Shown here in pieces: positions 8,420-16,343 of a stretch of 64,000 bases of DNA. The notes beneath the pieces were generated by a model, which was given only the letters and a program-made list of their open reading frames with translations, was not told where the DNA came from and ran no database searches. The position numbers and the translations under genes are program-made. The stretch spans positions 124,001 to 188,000 of the forward strand of contig CAWHTG010000002.1 in the NCBI GenBank assembly GCA_963832245.1. Direction: 5' to 3'. The DNA comes from JABDBE01 sp963832245. GTDB lineage: Bacteria > Acidobacteriota > Terriglobia > Terriglobales > Acidobacteriaceae. Numbering within the stretch: the first letter of the stretch is position 1; the number at the start of each line of letters is the position of its first letter.

Positions 8420-10111
8420 TTGGCTCTTGACGACAAGTACGACGACATTAAAAAGCTGATCGATACAGGCAAGGAAAAGGGATATCTTACTTACGACCAG
8501 GTAAACGATTTAATCCCGCACGATGTGCACTCTCCTGAAGACCTGGACGATCTGCTCACGACTATTGGTACGCAAGGAATCGATGTGCTGGAGGGACCAA
8601 AGCTTCCCTCCTCTGCGCTCGATAAGAAGTTCGACGAAGATGAAGTTGGCGAGGACGTCGAGCTCGATCTCACCCCAGGCGCCCTGGAAAAAACCAACGA
8701 CCCCGTCCGCATGTATTTGCGCGAGATGGGCACTGTTCCGCTGCTTACCCGCGAAGGCGAAGTTGAAATCGCCAAACGCATCGAGCGCGGCCAACTGCGT
8801 GTTCTGAAGGCGCTTTCGCGCTCTCCAATCGTCATCAACGAACTGCTGGCGATGGGTGAAGACCTCAAGAAGGGCGTCCGCTCCATCAAGGAAGTGGTCA
8901 CTTTCGACGAGGAGGAAATCACCGACGAAATCCTGCAGAACCGGCTGAAAGAATTCACCGGAAAAATCGACGACTTGGCCAAGGCCTACAAGAAGGCCAA
9001 TCAGCTTCTCGAAAAGTTCGCGGCAGTCTCGCAAAAGAAGCGTCCCAAGGACTATCGCCGCTACCGCATCGCGCTGGCGCGAGCCATTGTTGACGTCTCC
9101 CTGTGTGTTCGCAGGCTGGGCTTTACCAACACGGAACGCAAGCGCCTCATCGACCGGGCGAACAAGACCGTCGACATGATGCGCTCGCTCGACCGTCAGT
9201 CCTCGAACCTCGAAAAAAAAGCCGACGCGACCCGCAGTGAAGAGCAGCGCAAGGAATATCGTCGCCAGTCTCGCGCCATCCGCACCGAACTGGAGAAGCT
9301 CGAAGTCGAAGCCGGAGTCTCGTTCCAGGAGCTCAAGCGAACTCAGCGCGAGATCATCCAGGGCGACATGGATGCGGAGCAGGCCAAGCGCGAACTGATC
9401 GAGGCCAACCTTCGCCTGGTGGTTTCGATTGCGAAGAAGTACACCAACCGCGGCTTGCAGTTTCTCGATCTGATTCAGGAAGGCAACATCGGCCTGATGA
9501 AGGCGGTCGACAAGTTCGAATACCGCCGCGGCTATAAGTTCTCCACGTACGCCACGTGGTGGATTCGGCAGGCGATTACTCGTGCAATTGCTGATCAGGC
9601 GCGTACGATTCGCATCCCTGTGCACATGATCGAAACCATCAACAAACTGATCCGGACTTCACGTCAGCTGGTGCAGGAACTGGGACGCGAGCCTACCTCG
9701 GAAGAAATTGCCAAGCGCATGGACATTCCGGTTGCCAAAGTGCGCAAGGTGCTCAAGATCGCACAGGAACCAATCTCCCTCGAAACCCCAATCGGCGAAG
9801 AGGAAGATTCGCATCTCGGCGACTTCATCGAAGACCGCGCCGTGGTCTCGCCCGCCGAGGCCGTGATCAACGTCAACTTGAAAGACCAAACGTCGCAGGT
9901 GCTGCGCACGCTGACGCCGCGCGAAGAAAAAGTAATCAAGATGCGCTTCGGCCTGGAAGACGGCAGCGAGCACACGCTCGAAGAAGTAGGCCAATCGTTC
10001 GCCGTAACCCGGGAACGCATCCGCCAAATTGAGGCCAAGGCGCTGCGCAAGCTGCGCCACCCATCGCGCTCGCGAAAGTTGCGGGCGTTCATGGATGGGG
10101 TAAGAGACTAG
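8420..10111 (+). CDS. rpoD: Primary sigma factor RpoD (sigma-70)
   Basis: The 563-residue protein directs RNA polymerase to housekeeping promoters. Region 1.1 lies at the N-terminus (DDKYDDIKKLIDTGKEKGYL). A non-conserved charged region follows DPVRMYLREMG (region 1.2). Regions 2.1-2.4 include LVVSIAKKYTNRGLQFLDLI and YKFSTYATWWIRQAITRAI. Regions 3 and 4 end in TLEEVGQSFAVTRERIRQIE and a basic tail. The TTG start at 8420 has GAGGA 9 bases upstream and fits region 1.1. It is downstream of dnaG and followed by a strong intrinsic terminator at 10215-10247. The gene looks intact and ordinary. Confidence 0.97.
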   Translation: MALDDKYDDIKKLIDTGKEKGYLTYDQVNDLIPHDVHSPEDLDDLLTTIGTQGIDVLEGPKLPSSALDKKFDEDEVGEDVELDLTPGALEKTNDPVRMYLREMGTVPLLTREGEVEIAKRIERGQLRVLKALSRSPIVINELLAMGEDLKKGVRSIKEVVTFDEEEITDEILQNRLKEFTGKIDDLAKAYKKANQLLEKFAAVSQKKRPKDYRRYRIALARAIVDVSLCVRRLGFTNTERKRLIDRANKTVDMMRSLDRQSSNLEKKADATRSEEQRKEYRRQSRAIRTELEKLEVEAGVSFQELKRTQREIIQGDMDAEQAKRELIEANLRLVVSIAKKYTNRGLQFLDLIQEGNIGLMKAVDKFEYRRGYKFSTYATWWIRQAITRAIADQARTIRIPVHMIETINKLIRTSRQLVQELGREPTSEEIAKRMDIPVAKVRKVLKIAQEPISLETPIGEEEDSHLGDFIEDRAVVSPAEAVINVNLKDQTSQVLRTLTPREEKVIKMRFGLEDGSEHTLEEVGQSFAVTRERIRQIEAKALRKLRHPSRSRKLRAFMDGVRD

Positions 10112-10124
10112 CAGACTCGTGTAG

Positions 10125-10144
10125 GGCGGACATTCCAGTCCGCC
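10125..10144. repeat. Tetraloop palindrome (family B)
   Basis: GGCGGAC pairs with GTCCGCC around ATTCCA. It has the same design as the copies at 2382, 28560, 35152, 39635, 40234 and 44460. Confidence 0.65.
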
Positions 10145-10214
10145 TTTGGTCGCTTTGACGGCTCCTCGGACGAGATTAGGATTGGAGTTGGCAGGCGTCG
10201 TTTAGTACCATCAA

Positions 10215-10247
10215 AGCCCCGAGTCGATCTCGGGGCTCTTGCTTATT
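10215..10247 (+). terminator. Intrinsic terminator of rpoD
   Basis: AGCCCCGAG and CTCGGGGCT form a perfect 9-bp stem with loop TCGAT, followed by the T-rich CTTGCTTATT. It lies about 100 bases after the rpoD stop. Confidence 0.8.
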
Positions 10248-10487
10248 GGCGTGGCAGCATGCAGAAAAGGTCATCAAAAATACGCTCGTGTCTAGCCGCC
10301 CCAGAGCCGGAAGTGCTTAGGCTGGTCGGGAGCGAGTCGCGACGCAATGGAACAAACGCGCTCAGCTCGCGCCAAATTGATCAGGTCATCAAGACCGTCC
10401 GCACTAAAAGCCCCAGCCTTCGCCAGCGTGAAAGGTCGGGCCTCCCGAAGTTATTTTGCGGGAGAGGGCGGGCCTAGCCTCCAATGC

Positions 10488-10772
10488 TCAGATTTTGTCT
10501 AGCCCCTGCCAGCTCGCGCCGCTCCATTCGGCAACGATGACAGCGGACTTCTTGCCTGTCCCCTCCGCAGCCCTCACTGCTCGTTGGAGAGCGTCAGAAC
10601 GGGAAATGCTTGCGCTCTCCATGACGTAAGTGCCGGTGGGGAGTTTCGAGGTGGTTCCATTGTCGCCAGTTATTTTCCGTGCGTAGCCCTTCTGCTGCAT
10701 ATATGAGTGGAGTTCTTCATAGTCGTCATAATCCGCTGCATGAAGTTCAACTCTTGCGATGAAGCTTGCCAT
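10488..10772 (-). CDS. Small DUF2622/GhoS-like family protein
   Basis: The 94-residue protein has the pattern FIARVELHAADYDDYEELHSYM, then G-ARKITGDNGTTSKLPTG and GKKSAVIVAEWSGASWQGL. I recognise this from memory as a short family annotated DUF2622 or GhoS-like. GhoS is a type V antitoxin endoribonuclease with a ferredoxin-like fold, but that assignment for this protein is tentative. AGGAGA lies 6 bases before the ATG at 10772. It is the second gene of a two-gene operon, 38 bp after the 72-residue gene, and is divergent from the XRE regulator. No signal peptide or membrane segment is visible. It may instead be a plasmid- or island-type accessory protein of unrelated function. Confidence 0.6.
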   Translation of the reverse strand: MASFIARVELHAADYDDYEELHSYMQQKGYARKITGDNGTTSKLPTGTYVMESASISRSDALQRAVRAAEGTGKKSAVIVAEWSGASWQGLDKI

Positions 10773-10810
10773 GTTTTTCTCCTGTCCGTGGTGGATTTTG
10801 GTTTCCCGAT

Positions 10811-11029
10811 TTACTTGTTCCTGTCTTTTAGGTATTCGCTGAGCGACTCCGCTCCCGTTCTTTCGAGAAGCGTTCCAAGGGTTGCGTCGCTTCTGACCCC
10901 GGATGCAAAGTCTTCGCCGTATTCCTCACGAAGTGTTCCGATCTGGGTATCTGAGCGCTTTCTGCGTATGGTGCCGTTATCGTCCCGACAGCGATCGTCA
11001 AGTCCTGTGCTGCATCGATTCCTCGCCAT
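10811..11029 (-). CDS. Small conserved protein of unknown function (72 aa)
   Basis: The open frame extends upstream, but the true start is probably ATG 11029, which has a perfect AGGAGG 9 bases upstream. The product is charged: an Arg/Asp-rich N-terminal half (RNRCSTGLDDRCRDDNGTIRRKRSDT), a central IGTLREEYGEDFASGVRSD, and LGTLLERTGAESLSEYL at the C-terminus. I do not know its function, although I have the impression that proteins of this kind travel with the DUF2622-type gene that follows 38 bp downstream. No membrane segment is present. Pairing of two very small genes within an island containing an Abi protein makes a toxin-antitoxin or anti-phage accessory role possible but unproven. Confidence 0.65.
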   Translation of the reverse strand: MARNRCSTGLDDRCRDDNGTIRRKRSDTQIGTLREEYGEDFASGVRSDATLGTLLERTGAESLSEYLKDRNK

Positions 11030-11136
11030 CAACGTGTTCCTCCTAGGAAAAAGAATTTGGTTTTGCAGGAGTCCCGCGGGAAACACGGGATGCCACTCGT
11101 TGGATAGTTGCATAAGATTTCACATAATGCAAAGCA

Positions 11137-11166
11137 ATAATACTGTGATGTTTGGTAAACAAACAT
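11137..11166. promoter_or_regulatory. Operator-like palindrome in the divergent promoter region
   Basis: ATGTTTG-GTAAA-CAAACAT (11148-11166) is a perfect 7-bp inverted repeat, a size and spacing typical of XRE/Cro-type operators. Next to it ATAATA at 11137-11142 reads TATTAT on the minus strand, a plausible -10 for the two small minus-strand genes. The site lies 27 bases before the TATAAT of the XRE gene, so one regulator could control both directions. Confidence 0.55.
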
Positions 11167-11192
11167 TTACACAACTACATTGACGACTGGGC

Positions 11193-11198
11193 TATAAT
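11193..11198 (+). promoter_or_regulatory. -10 box of the XRE gene, near-leaderless
   Basis: A consensus TATAAT stands 10 bases before the ATG at 11209, which would place the transcript start within a few bases of the start codon. TTTACA at 11166 is the nearest -35-like hexamer, with a long 21-bp spacer, so activation by a bound protein is conceivable. Confidence 0.5.
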
Positions 11199-11208
11199 AG
11201 TCTGCAGG

Positions 11209-11544
11209 ATGCCCAACCGCGAGCTTCTGTATCGGGAATTCGGGATTCTTCTGGCCACTGAACGCCGGAGGAAGCGCCTATCTCAGGCTCAGCTCGCGCA
11301 GCTGGCGAATCTTTCGCGGACATCAATAACGAATATCGAGTGCGGCAGGCAGCCGATTCAACTTCACCAACTCTATTCCTTCGCATCCATACTCCGCGTA
11401 GACGCGCACAACCTCCTGCCAAGAGAATCCGCTTTGGTTCCCGAACCGTCCATAACTGTCGAGACGAAAGAAGCTCGGTACCTCGCAGAAGCGATGAAGT
11501 TGCTGAAGGCCGCAAAACCATCAACGGGAGAGACACATGGCTGA
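11209..11544 (+). CDS. XRE-family transcriptional regulator
   Basis: The protein (111 residues from this start) has a clear Cro/C1-type helix-turn-helix: LATERRRKRLSQAQLAQLANLSRTSITNIECGRQ, about residues 15-50. A short C-terminal extension ends in an acidic/basic helix. The frame is open to 11152, but the region before MPNRELLYREF overlaps the promoter, so ATG 11209 is chosen. It overlaps the ImmA/IrrE-type peptidase gene by 8 bp, the classic arrangement in which the metallopeptidase cleaves the repressor to switch on an adjacent mobile or defence module. It probably binds the palindrome at 11148-11166. Confidence 0.88.
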   Translation: MPNRELLYREFGILLATERRRKRLSQAQLAQLANLSRTSITNIECGRQPIQLHQLYSFASILRVDAHNLLPRESALVPEPSITVETKEARYLAEAMKLLKAAKPSTGETHG

Positions 11545-12058
11545 TATACCTCAGAGGGTTGACGATCTGTTGGAGCAGTTCGGCGTGAAGCGTCCGCCTG
11601 TTCCCGTGGAAAACATAACCAAGAAGCTTGGCCTGTTGCTCTGCCCATTGCCCGCCGAAGATGACATTTCTGGAGCGATTATTCGGAAGGATGGTCGCAC
11701 GGTAATCGCGGTCAACCCGGCGCATCACAGCAACAGACAGCGATTTACAATAGCGCACGAACTCGGCCACTTTTTTCTGCACGAGCATCTGGGGGAACAC
11801 GTTGATCAGAACTTTAGGGTTGCGTGGCGAAAGGCGAGCGCCTCATCAGGAGTGAACTGGATAGAGATTGAGGCAAACCGCTTCGCCGCAGAGTTGCTGA
11901 TCCCAACGAAATTTCTCAAGCGCGATTTGGATTCGCTTGAGTCCATCGACATTCGTACCGTTGCTGTGTTGGCCAATCGGTACGGAGTCAGCAAGGATGC
12001 GATGAAATTCCGACTGACCAATCTCGGGATACTCGGACTCGCTGACGTAGGAGAGTAG
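11537..12058 (+). CDS. ImmA/IrrE family zinc metallopeptidase
   Basis: The 173-residue protein carries the M78 motif AHELGHFFLHE (zinc ligands H74 and H78, catalytic E75) and a downstream EANRFAAELLIP helix (E112) that supplies the third ligand in this family. ImmA cleaves the ICEBs1 repressor ImmR, and IrrE/PprI cleaves DdrO in Deinococcus. By analogy this enzyme should cleave the XRE repressor encoded by the overlapping upstream gene in response to DNA damage or infection. The ATGG overlap suggests translational coupling. The gap to the Abi-type gene is 47 bp, so all three are probably one operon. No signal peptide is seen. Confidence 0.88.
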   Translation: MADIPQRVDDLLEQFGVKRPPVPVENITKKLGLLLCPLPAEDDISGAIIRKDGRTVIAVNPAHHSNRQRFTIAHELGHFFLHEHLGEHVDQNFRVAWRKASASSGVNWIEIEANRFAAELLIPTKFLKRDLDSLESIDIRTVAVLANRYGVSKDAMKFRLTNLGILGLADVGE

Positions 12059-12105
12059 TGCTCGACGAGGTTTCAGACTAGGGAAGAAACCAGGAATGGC
12101 AGGCA

Positions 12106-13023
12106 ATGGCTATTATTGACATTTTCTCCAAGCGGCAAAAACTGGCTCGCGGGGAAGCACCGGACGTATTCCAGTACACGGAAATTCCGATGCCACTACG
12201 GGTTCAGATCGTGCATATTCTCCGTGACATCTTTGGACACAAGCAGGATTGGGACACCAACAACTGCCTGAAAGCCTTTGGGGCAATAAATAAGATGCTG
12301 AGTAGGGAATATGGCGAGTTCTCGCTATCCGATAACCTAGGCTCCGTTGACCAGCAGGTAGTCGATTTTGTGATTGACCATGCCGACTATGAACAAGTCC
12401 TCGACGTAATTGAAATGGCATTTCGATTGGCAGACATATGGTTACAAAGAGGCGGGCAGTTGCCGATCAACAGGGATACCTTGGATAACGCAATAGTGGA
12501 AATGAATGCTCGGTTTCTTGAGCACGGTGTCGGTTACCAATATGAATCGGGGGAGATAATCAGAGTTGACTCTCAACTACTTCACGCCGAGGTTGTCAAG
12601 CCTGTCCTATCCTTGCTCACTTCGAGTGAGTATGCGGGGGCCAATGAAGAATTTCTTAAAGCGTTTGAGCACTATCGTAAGAACGATACCAAAGAGTGTT
12701 TGAACGAATGCCTAAAAGCCTTTGAAAGCACGATGAAGATAATCTGCCAAAAACGGAAATGGGCTTTTAAGCAGATCGACACAGCAGCTACCCTAATCGG
12801 TGTCTGTTTTCAAAATGGTTTGATTCCGCCCGAAATGCAATCTCATATTGGAGCGGTCAGAGCGACTCTAGAGAGCGGTATCCCAACAATCCGCAACCGA
12901 CGTTCGGGACACGGGCAAGGGGCGCAGGTGATAAGTGTTCCACCACATTACGCGAGCTACATGCTGCATCTGACCGCCACAACTATTAAGTTCTTGGTCG
13001 AGTCGGAGAAGGCCATGAAATGA
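12106..13023 (+). CDS. AbiJ/Abi_C-like protein with HEPN-type R-x5-H motif
   Basis: The 305-residue protein resembles the family annotated STM4504/CBY_0614. Its N-terminal domain begins IDIFSKRQK and PLRVQIVHILRDIFG (AbiJ N-terminal-like). Its helical C-terminal half looks like Abi_C, with TIRNRRSGHGQG (R263 to H269), which fits the R-x4-6-H RNase signature of HEPN domains. HEPN proteins of Abi systems cleave RNA to block phage growth; that role here is inference. The coding sequence is visibly richer in A+T than its neighbours, suggesting transfer. It is downstream of the XRE/ImmA pair. No antitoxin partner is adjacent unless the XRE protein or the small divergent genes serve. Confidence 0.75.
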   Translation: MAIIDIFSKRQKLARGEAPDVFQYTEIPMPLRVQIVHILRDIFGHKQDWDTNNCLKAFGAINKMLSREYGEFSLSDNLGSVDQQVVDFVIDHADYEQVLDVIEMAFRLADIWLQRGGQLPINRDTLDNAIVEMNARFLEHGVGYQYESGEIIRVDSQLLHAEVVKPVLSLLTSSEYAGANEEFLKAFEHYRKNDTKECLNECLKAFESTMKIICQKRKWAFKQIDTAATLIGVCFQNGLIPPEMQSHIGAVRATLESGIPTIRNRRSGHGQGAQVISVPPHYASYMLHLTATTIKFLVESEKAMK

Positions 13024-13372
13024 GAGCCGACAGGGGCCCAGCATCCAGGGCGCGGGGAACGGACGACTTCCAATTAGTCATCGCATTTGATCTTCCGGCT
13101 CGGGCGCGGCCTTCGGGGCGGTGCGCAGAAACTTCATCAAGCCTGCTCCGGTTGTCTTGCCTGCCCGCCTGGCAAGGTACGGCTTCGGCCGTGCCTTTGT
13201 TACTTTGGGTGGACTCGAAGCACGGGGACTTCTGCGGATGCTGGTCATCCGCACGGGCGTACAGGCCCTTGCGTTTACGTTGACTTGTACCCGATATTTT
13301 GCAAGACTTATTAAACATCAGACTGGATTTGCTCTGACTTTCTCGTTTTCGGTCAGGTTGTTCCGTCGCATA
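13024..13372. other. Gene-free stretch at the right edge of the island
   Basis: No gene is recognised in these 349 bases. Open frames on both strands lack motifs. TTGACT at 13280 could be a -35 for the downstream membrane-protein gene, but the matching -10 (AAGACT) is weak. No direct repeat matching the left border of the island was found. Confidence 0.4.
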
Positions 13373-13816
13373 ATGGAGCTATTACTCAACCTTTTTTGGC
13401 TGACCCTGGCGTTGCCCGCCCTGTGGATGTGGCGCAACCAATCGGTCTCCGCCCAGAGTGGCCGGCGTTTCGACCGGATTCACCCCTTCGTGCTCTTCGG
13501 CTGCGTGTTGATGCTGCTGTTCCCCGTGGTTTCGGCCACCGACGACCTGCACGCCATGCGGCAGGAAATAGAAGAATCCAGCCCCTCGAAGAAACTCGTC
13601 AAGCAAGCCGTTGCTGACAAATCCCTGACCCGGTTTAGCAGTGCCGGCGCATTGCCAGTTTTGGTTTTTCCGGTGTCGTTCGATCACGACGATACTGTCT
13701 GTGGACAAGTCCTAGTCACGTCAGTCTGGTTACCTGAACAAAGACGCTTTAGCAAGTCCTCCTCTCGTGCCCCACCATTTTCCTGCCTTGGCACGTGTAT
13801 TCAATGCGCCGCCTAG
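13373..13816 (+). CDS. Small two-helix membrane protein preceding the efflux operon
   Basis: The open frame extends to 13121, but the part before ATG 13373 has no recognisable sequence. From 13373 the 147-residue product has two hydrophobic segments, LLLNLFWLTLALPALWMW (about 3-20) and HPFVLFGCVLMLLFPVVSA (about 37-55), followed by a soluble tail with DDLHAM. I have the impression that similar proteins precede TolC/RND operons in acidobacteria, but no function is known to me. It lies 116 bp before the CzcC-like gene and may be its first operon member. A perfect hairpin GTTGCCA/TGGCAAC (13893-13912) separates them. Confidence 0.55.
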   Translation: MELLLNLFWLTLALPALWMWRNQSVSAQSGRRFDRIHPFVLFGCVLMLLFPVVSATDDLHAMRQEIEESSPSKKLVKQAVADKSLTRFSSAGALPVLVFPVSFDHDDTVCGQVLVTSVWLPEQRRFSKSSSRAPPFSCLGTCIQCAA

Positions 13817-13892
13817 TCTGCGGCGACATTTTCCGGTTCAGAACTGAGCCCTGTGTTGCTGTGGTAGCAATTTGCTTTGCTGTGGTCTATGC

Positions 13893-13912
13893 GTTGCCAG
13901 ATTAGTGGCAAC
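13893..13912 (+). promoter_or_regulatory. Inverted repeat before the efflux operon
   Basis: GTTGCCA-GATTAG-TGGCAAC is a perfect 7-bp inverted repeat 20 bases before the CzcC-like start. It could be an operator for a metal sensor or an RNA hairpin. No T-tract follows, so it is not a terminator. Confidence 0.35.
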
Positions 13913-13932
13913 GACGGATTTTGGAGTATCGG

Positions 13933-15204
13933 ATGAACCGAACGCTTTGGCGTTATTCCGCGCTTTTTCTGCTGCTCGGCTGCGGCCTGAAGGCCGGCGC
14001 GCAGCAGGCTTTGACCTGGGAGCAAGTGCGCAATCGTTTTGAGACAAACAATCCCACGCTCTTGGCAGATAAATTGAACATCGACGAATCGAAGGCGCAG
14101 GAGATCACGGCATTTCTACGTCCCAATCCTCAATTCACTCTGACGGTGGATGGAACGCAAATCGCTCCCGACCGGGGCGTCTGGCGGCCCTTCGCCGGCA
14201 CCTTCGAGTCGCCCGCCCTTAGCTATCTGCACGAACGGCGGCACAAGCGAGAGTTGCGCCTGGAGAGCGCGCAAAAGGCTACGTTGATTGCCGCATATAG
14301 TCACGCCGACTTGGAGAGAACCATGCTCTTCACCTTGCGCGGCGCGTTTGTGTCTACGCTGCAGGCCAAAGCGGTGCTGCAACTGGCGAAAGATGACCTG
14401 GCCTACTGGGACCATGTGCTCGATATCTCCCGGACTCGCTTTAGTGTCGGCGACATTGCGCAAATCGATCTCGACAGATTGGAACTGCAACGCGCCCAGT
14501 ATGAATCCGACTTGCAAGCCGCCGAAGAGAACCTGGAAAACGCGAAGATCCAGTTGCTGACCATGCTGAATGACCGAACTCCGATTGAGCAAGTCGACGC
14601 CATCGGACCGTACGATTTCAACGATCAGCTGGCACCCCGTGACGAATTCAGGAAAATTGCTCTCGATACGCGGCCTGATCTAAGGGCAGCGGTTGAGGCC
14701 GTCGACAAGGCCCAAACGGATCACAAACTCGCGGTTGCCAACGGCTCAACCGATCCGACCTGGAGCGTATGGTATACGCACAACTCGTCCAACAATAACC
14801 CGTTTGGCATAAATACGCTTGGCGTCAGTGTCAGCGTGCCGCTGCGTCTCTTCGACCGCAATCAGGGAGAGAAGTTGCGCACGCAGATCGATATCACACG
14901 CAATCAGAGGCTCCGCGATGCCGCCGAAGCAGGCGTGCTCAGCGACGTCGACACCGGTTATGCCACGCTCGAAAGCGATGTGATTCTGTTGCGGCCCTAC
15001 AAACAGAAATATCTGGGCCTGGCAACACGGGTGCGGGACACGATTTTCTTTTCCTATCAACATGGCGGAGCGTCGCTGCTGGATTTTCTCAGTGCCGAGA
15101 GCGACTACCGCAGCGTGCGGTTGAACTACGTGAATCTCGTGGACTCCTATTTGACGGCTGCGGCCCAGTTGAATATGGCCGTGGGCCGAGAGGTGATCCA
15201 ATGA
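13933..15204 (+). CDS. Outer-membrane efflux channel, CzcC/TolC family
   Basis: The protein (423 residues) is the outer-membrane component of a tripartite efflux pump. It has an N-terminal signal peptide (RYSALFLLLGCGLKAGAQQ) and two homologous OEP halves rich in long coiled-coil helices, with typical RF..GDIAQIDLDRLELQRAQYESDL and NLVDSYLTAAAQLNMAVGR segments. The frame opens at TTG 13921, but ATG 13933 is preferred because GGAG lies 6 bases upstream and the signal peptide starts there. Its stop overlaps the start of the adaptor gene by 4 bp, showing an operon with the adaptor and the pump. Confidence 0.9.
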   Translation: MNRTLWRYSALFLLLGCGLKAGAQQALTWEQVRNRFETNNPTLLADKLNIDESKAQEITAFLRPNPQFTLTVDGTQIAPDRGVWRPFAGTFESPALSYLHERRHKRELRLESAQKATLIAAYSHADLERTMLFTLRGAFVSTLQAKAVLQLAKDDLAYWDHVLDISRTRFSVGDIAQIDLDRLELQRAQYESDLQAAEENLENAKIQLLTMLNDRTPIEQVDAIGPYDFNDQLAPRDEFRKIALDTRPDLRAAVEAVDKAQTDHKLAVANGSTDPTWSVWYTHNSSNNNPFGINTLGVSVSVPLRLFDRNQGEKLRTQIDITRNQRLRDAAEAGVLSDVDTGYATLESDVILLRPYKQKYLGLATRVRDTIFFSYQHGGASLLDFLSAESDYRSVRLNYVNLVDSYLTAAAQLNMAVGREVIQ

Positions 15205-16343
15205 AAAACCAACTTCCTAATCGCCTTCTATCGACGGCGCTTTGTCTGCTCCTCACTTTCCTGATCGTAGCCTGCAACGAAAGCAAAGCGGACCCAAAGG
15301 CCGAGGCCCCGCCTCCGGCCAACGTCCAGCCCGACCTGGATGCCAACAACTTCAAAGTCGATCATCCTGAGCTTTTTCCGCTGGCTACTGCGGTCGAATA
15401 CAAGGCTGCCCCCGCCCTGAACGTCACAGGCGTGGTGCAGCCGGATATAACCCGTGCCGTGCCTGTAATTTCGCTCGCGGCGGGGCGTGTCGTCGAGATT
15501 AAGGCCAAGCTCGGCGATGTCGTGAAGAAAGGGCAATTGCTGCTTCGGGTTCAGAGCAACGATGTCTCTGGCGCTTACCAAACGTATGTGAAGGCACAGA
15601 ATGATGAACGCCTGGCTCGTCTGCAGCTTGAGCGGGCGCAGGTTCTTTACGAAAAGGGCGCCATCGCCAAGGGCGCTCTTGAGGCCGCGGAAGGCACGGA
15701 AGGAGATGCCAAGGCAGACTTGACAGCCGCAACCGAGCAGTTGCGACTCCTCGGTATTGACAAAGATCACCCCTCAGGAATTGTCGATATCGTCGCGCCC
15801 ACCTCCGGAGTCATTACCGACCAACAAGTAACGAGTGCATCAGGAGTCCAGGGGCTCTCGGGTCCAAATCCCTTTACGATTTCCGATCTTTCCTACGTCT
15901 GGATTATCTGCGATGTTTATGAAAATGATCTTGACGCCGTGCACGTCGACGAAACCGCCGATATCCGTTTGAACGCATATCCCAACAGGGTCTTGAAGGG
16001 ACGGATCGAGAACATCCTGCCCATTCTTGATCCCAACATCCGTACCGCAAAGGTTCGAATCGAAGTCCCAAACCCTGGAATTATGCGCGTGGGAATGTTC
16101 GTGACTGCGACCTTCTACGGAAAGCGTCCTGAAACCTACGCCGCGGTTCCAGCCACAGCAATTCTGCACTTACATGATCGCGAATGGGTTTACGCCCCCA
16201 TTGGGGGTGGACATTTTAAGCGTTCAGAAATAGTCACGGGAAACATGATTCCCGGCAATCTGCAGGAAGTGGTTTCAGGACTTAAACCGGGAGATCAGGT
16301 GGTATCAAATGCTCTGGTTTTGCAAAATACCGTGGAGCAATAA
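15201..16343 (+). CDS. RND efflux periplasmic adaptor, CzcB/CusB family
   Basis: The 380-residue membrane-fusion protein links the inner-membrane pump to the outer-membrane channel. A lipoprotein-type signal ends in LIVAC. A barrel-sandwich/lipoyl region with VISLAAGRVVEIKAKLGDVVKKGQLLL, an alpha-hairpin, and a beta-barrel with DVYENDLDAVHVDETADIRLNAYP follow. The ATG overlaps the channel gene stop by 4 bp, and the stop directly abuts the pump ATG, so translation is coupled. No His- or Met-rich metal-binding N-terminus is visible, unlike many CusB or CzcB proteins, so substrate choice must come from the pump. Confidence 0.9.
   Translation: MKNQLPNRLLSTALCLLLTFLIVACNESKADPKAEAPPPANVQPDLDANNFKVDHPELFPLATAVEYKAAPALNVTGVVQPDITRAVPVISLAAGRVVEIKAKLGDVVKKGQLLLRVQSNDVSGAYQTYVKAQNDERLARLQLERAQVLYEKGAIAKGALEAAEGTEGDAKADLTAATEQLRLLGIDKDHPSGIVDIVAPTSGVITDQQVTSASGVQGLSGPNPFTISDLSYVWIICDVYENDLDAVHVDETADIRLNAYPNRVLKGRIENILPILDPNIRTAKVRIEVPNPGIMRVGMFVTATFYGKRPETYAAVPATAILHLHDREWVYAPIGGGHFKRSEIVTGNMIPGNLQEVVSGLKPGDQVVSNALVLQNTVEQ

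Larger units (their letters stand above)
10112..10487. other. Gene-free stretch between rpoD and the accessory island
   Basis: This 376-base stretch holds a family B palindrome (GGCGGAC and GTCCGCC at 10125-10144), the rpoD terminator at 10215-10247 and about 230 further bases without a recognisable gene. A 72-codon open frame at 10259-10477 has no ribosome binding site or familiar motif and is not called. It marks the left border of the island; no integrase or attachment-site repeat was found. Confidence 0.5.

Noticed and set aside
8510..9625. Long open frame on the minus strand (371 codons) opposite rpoD
   Set aside because: rpoD is unmistakable on the plus strand; the reverse frame has no motif and is typical of GC-rich coding DNA read backwards.
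10259..10477. 72-codon frame after rpoD
   Set aside because: No ribosome binding site, no family resemblance, and it begins just after the rpoD terminator; probably chance.
10112..13372. Integrated prophage or integrative element with att sites
   Set aside because: There is island-like gene content but no integrase, structural phage gene, tRNA target or flanking direct repeat.
13121..13372. N-terminal extension of the small membrane protein
   Set aside because: The 84 additional codons have no recognisable sequence, and the first convincing hydrophobic helix starts at ATG 13373.
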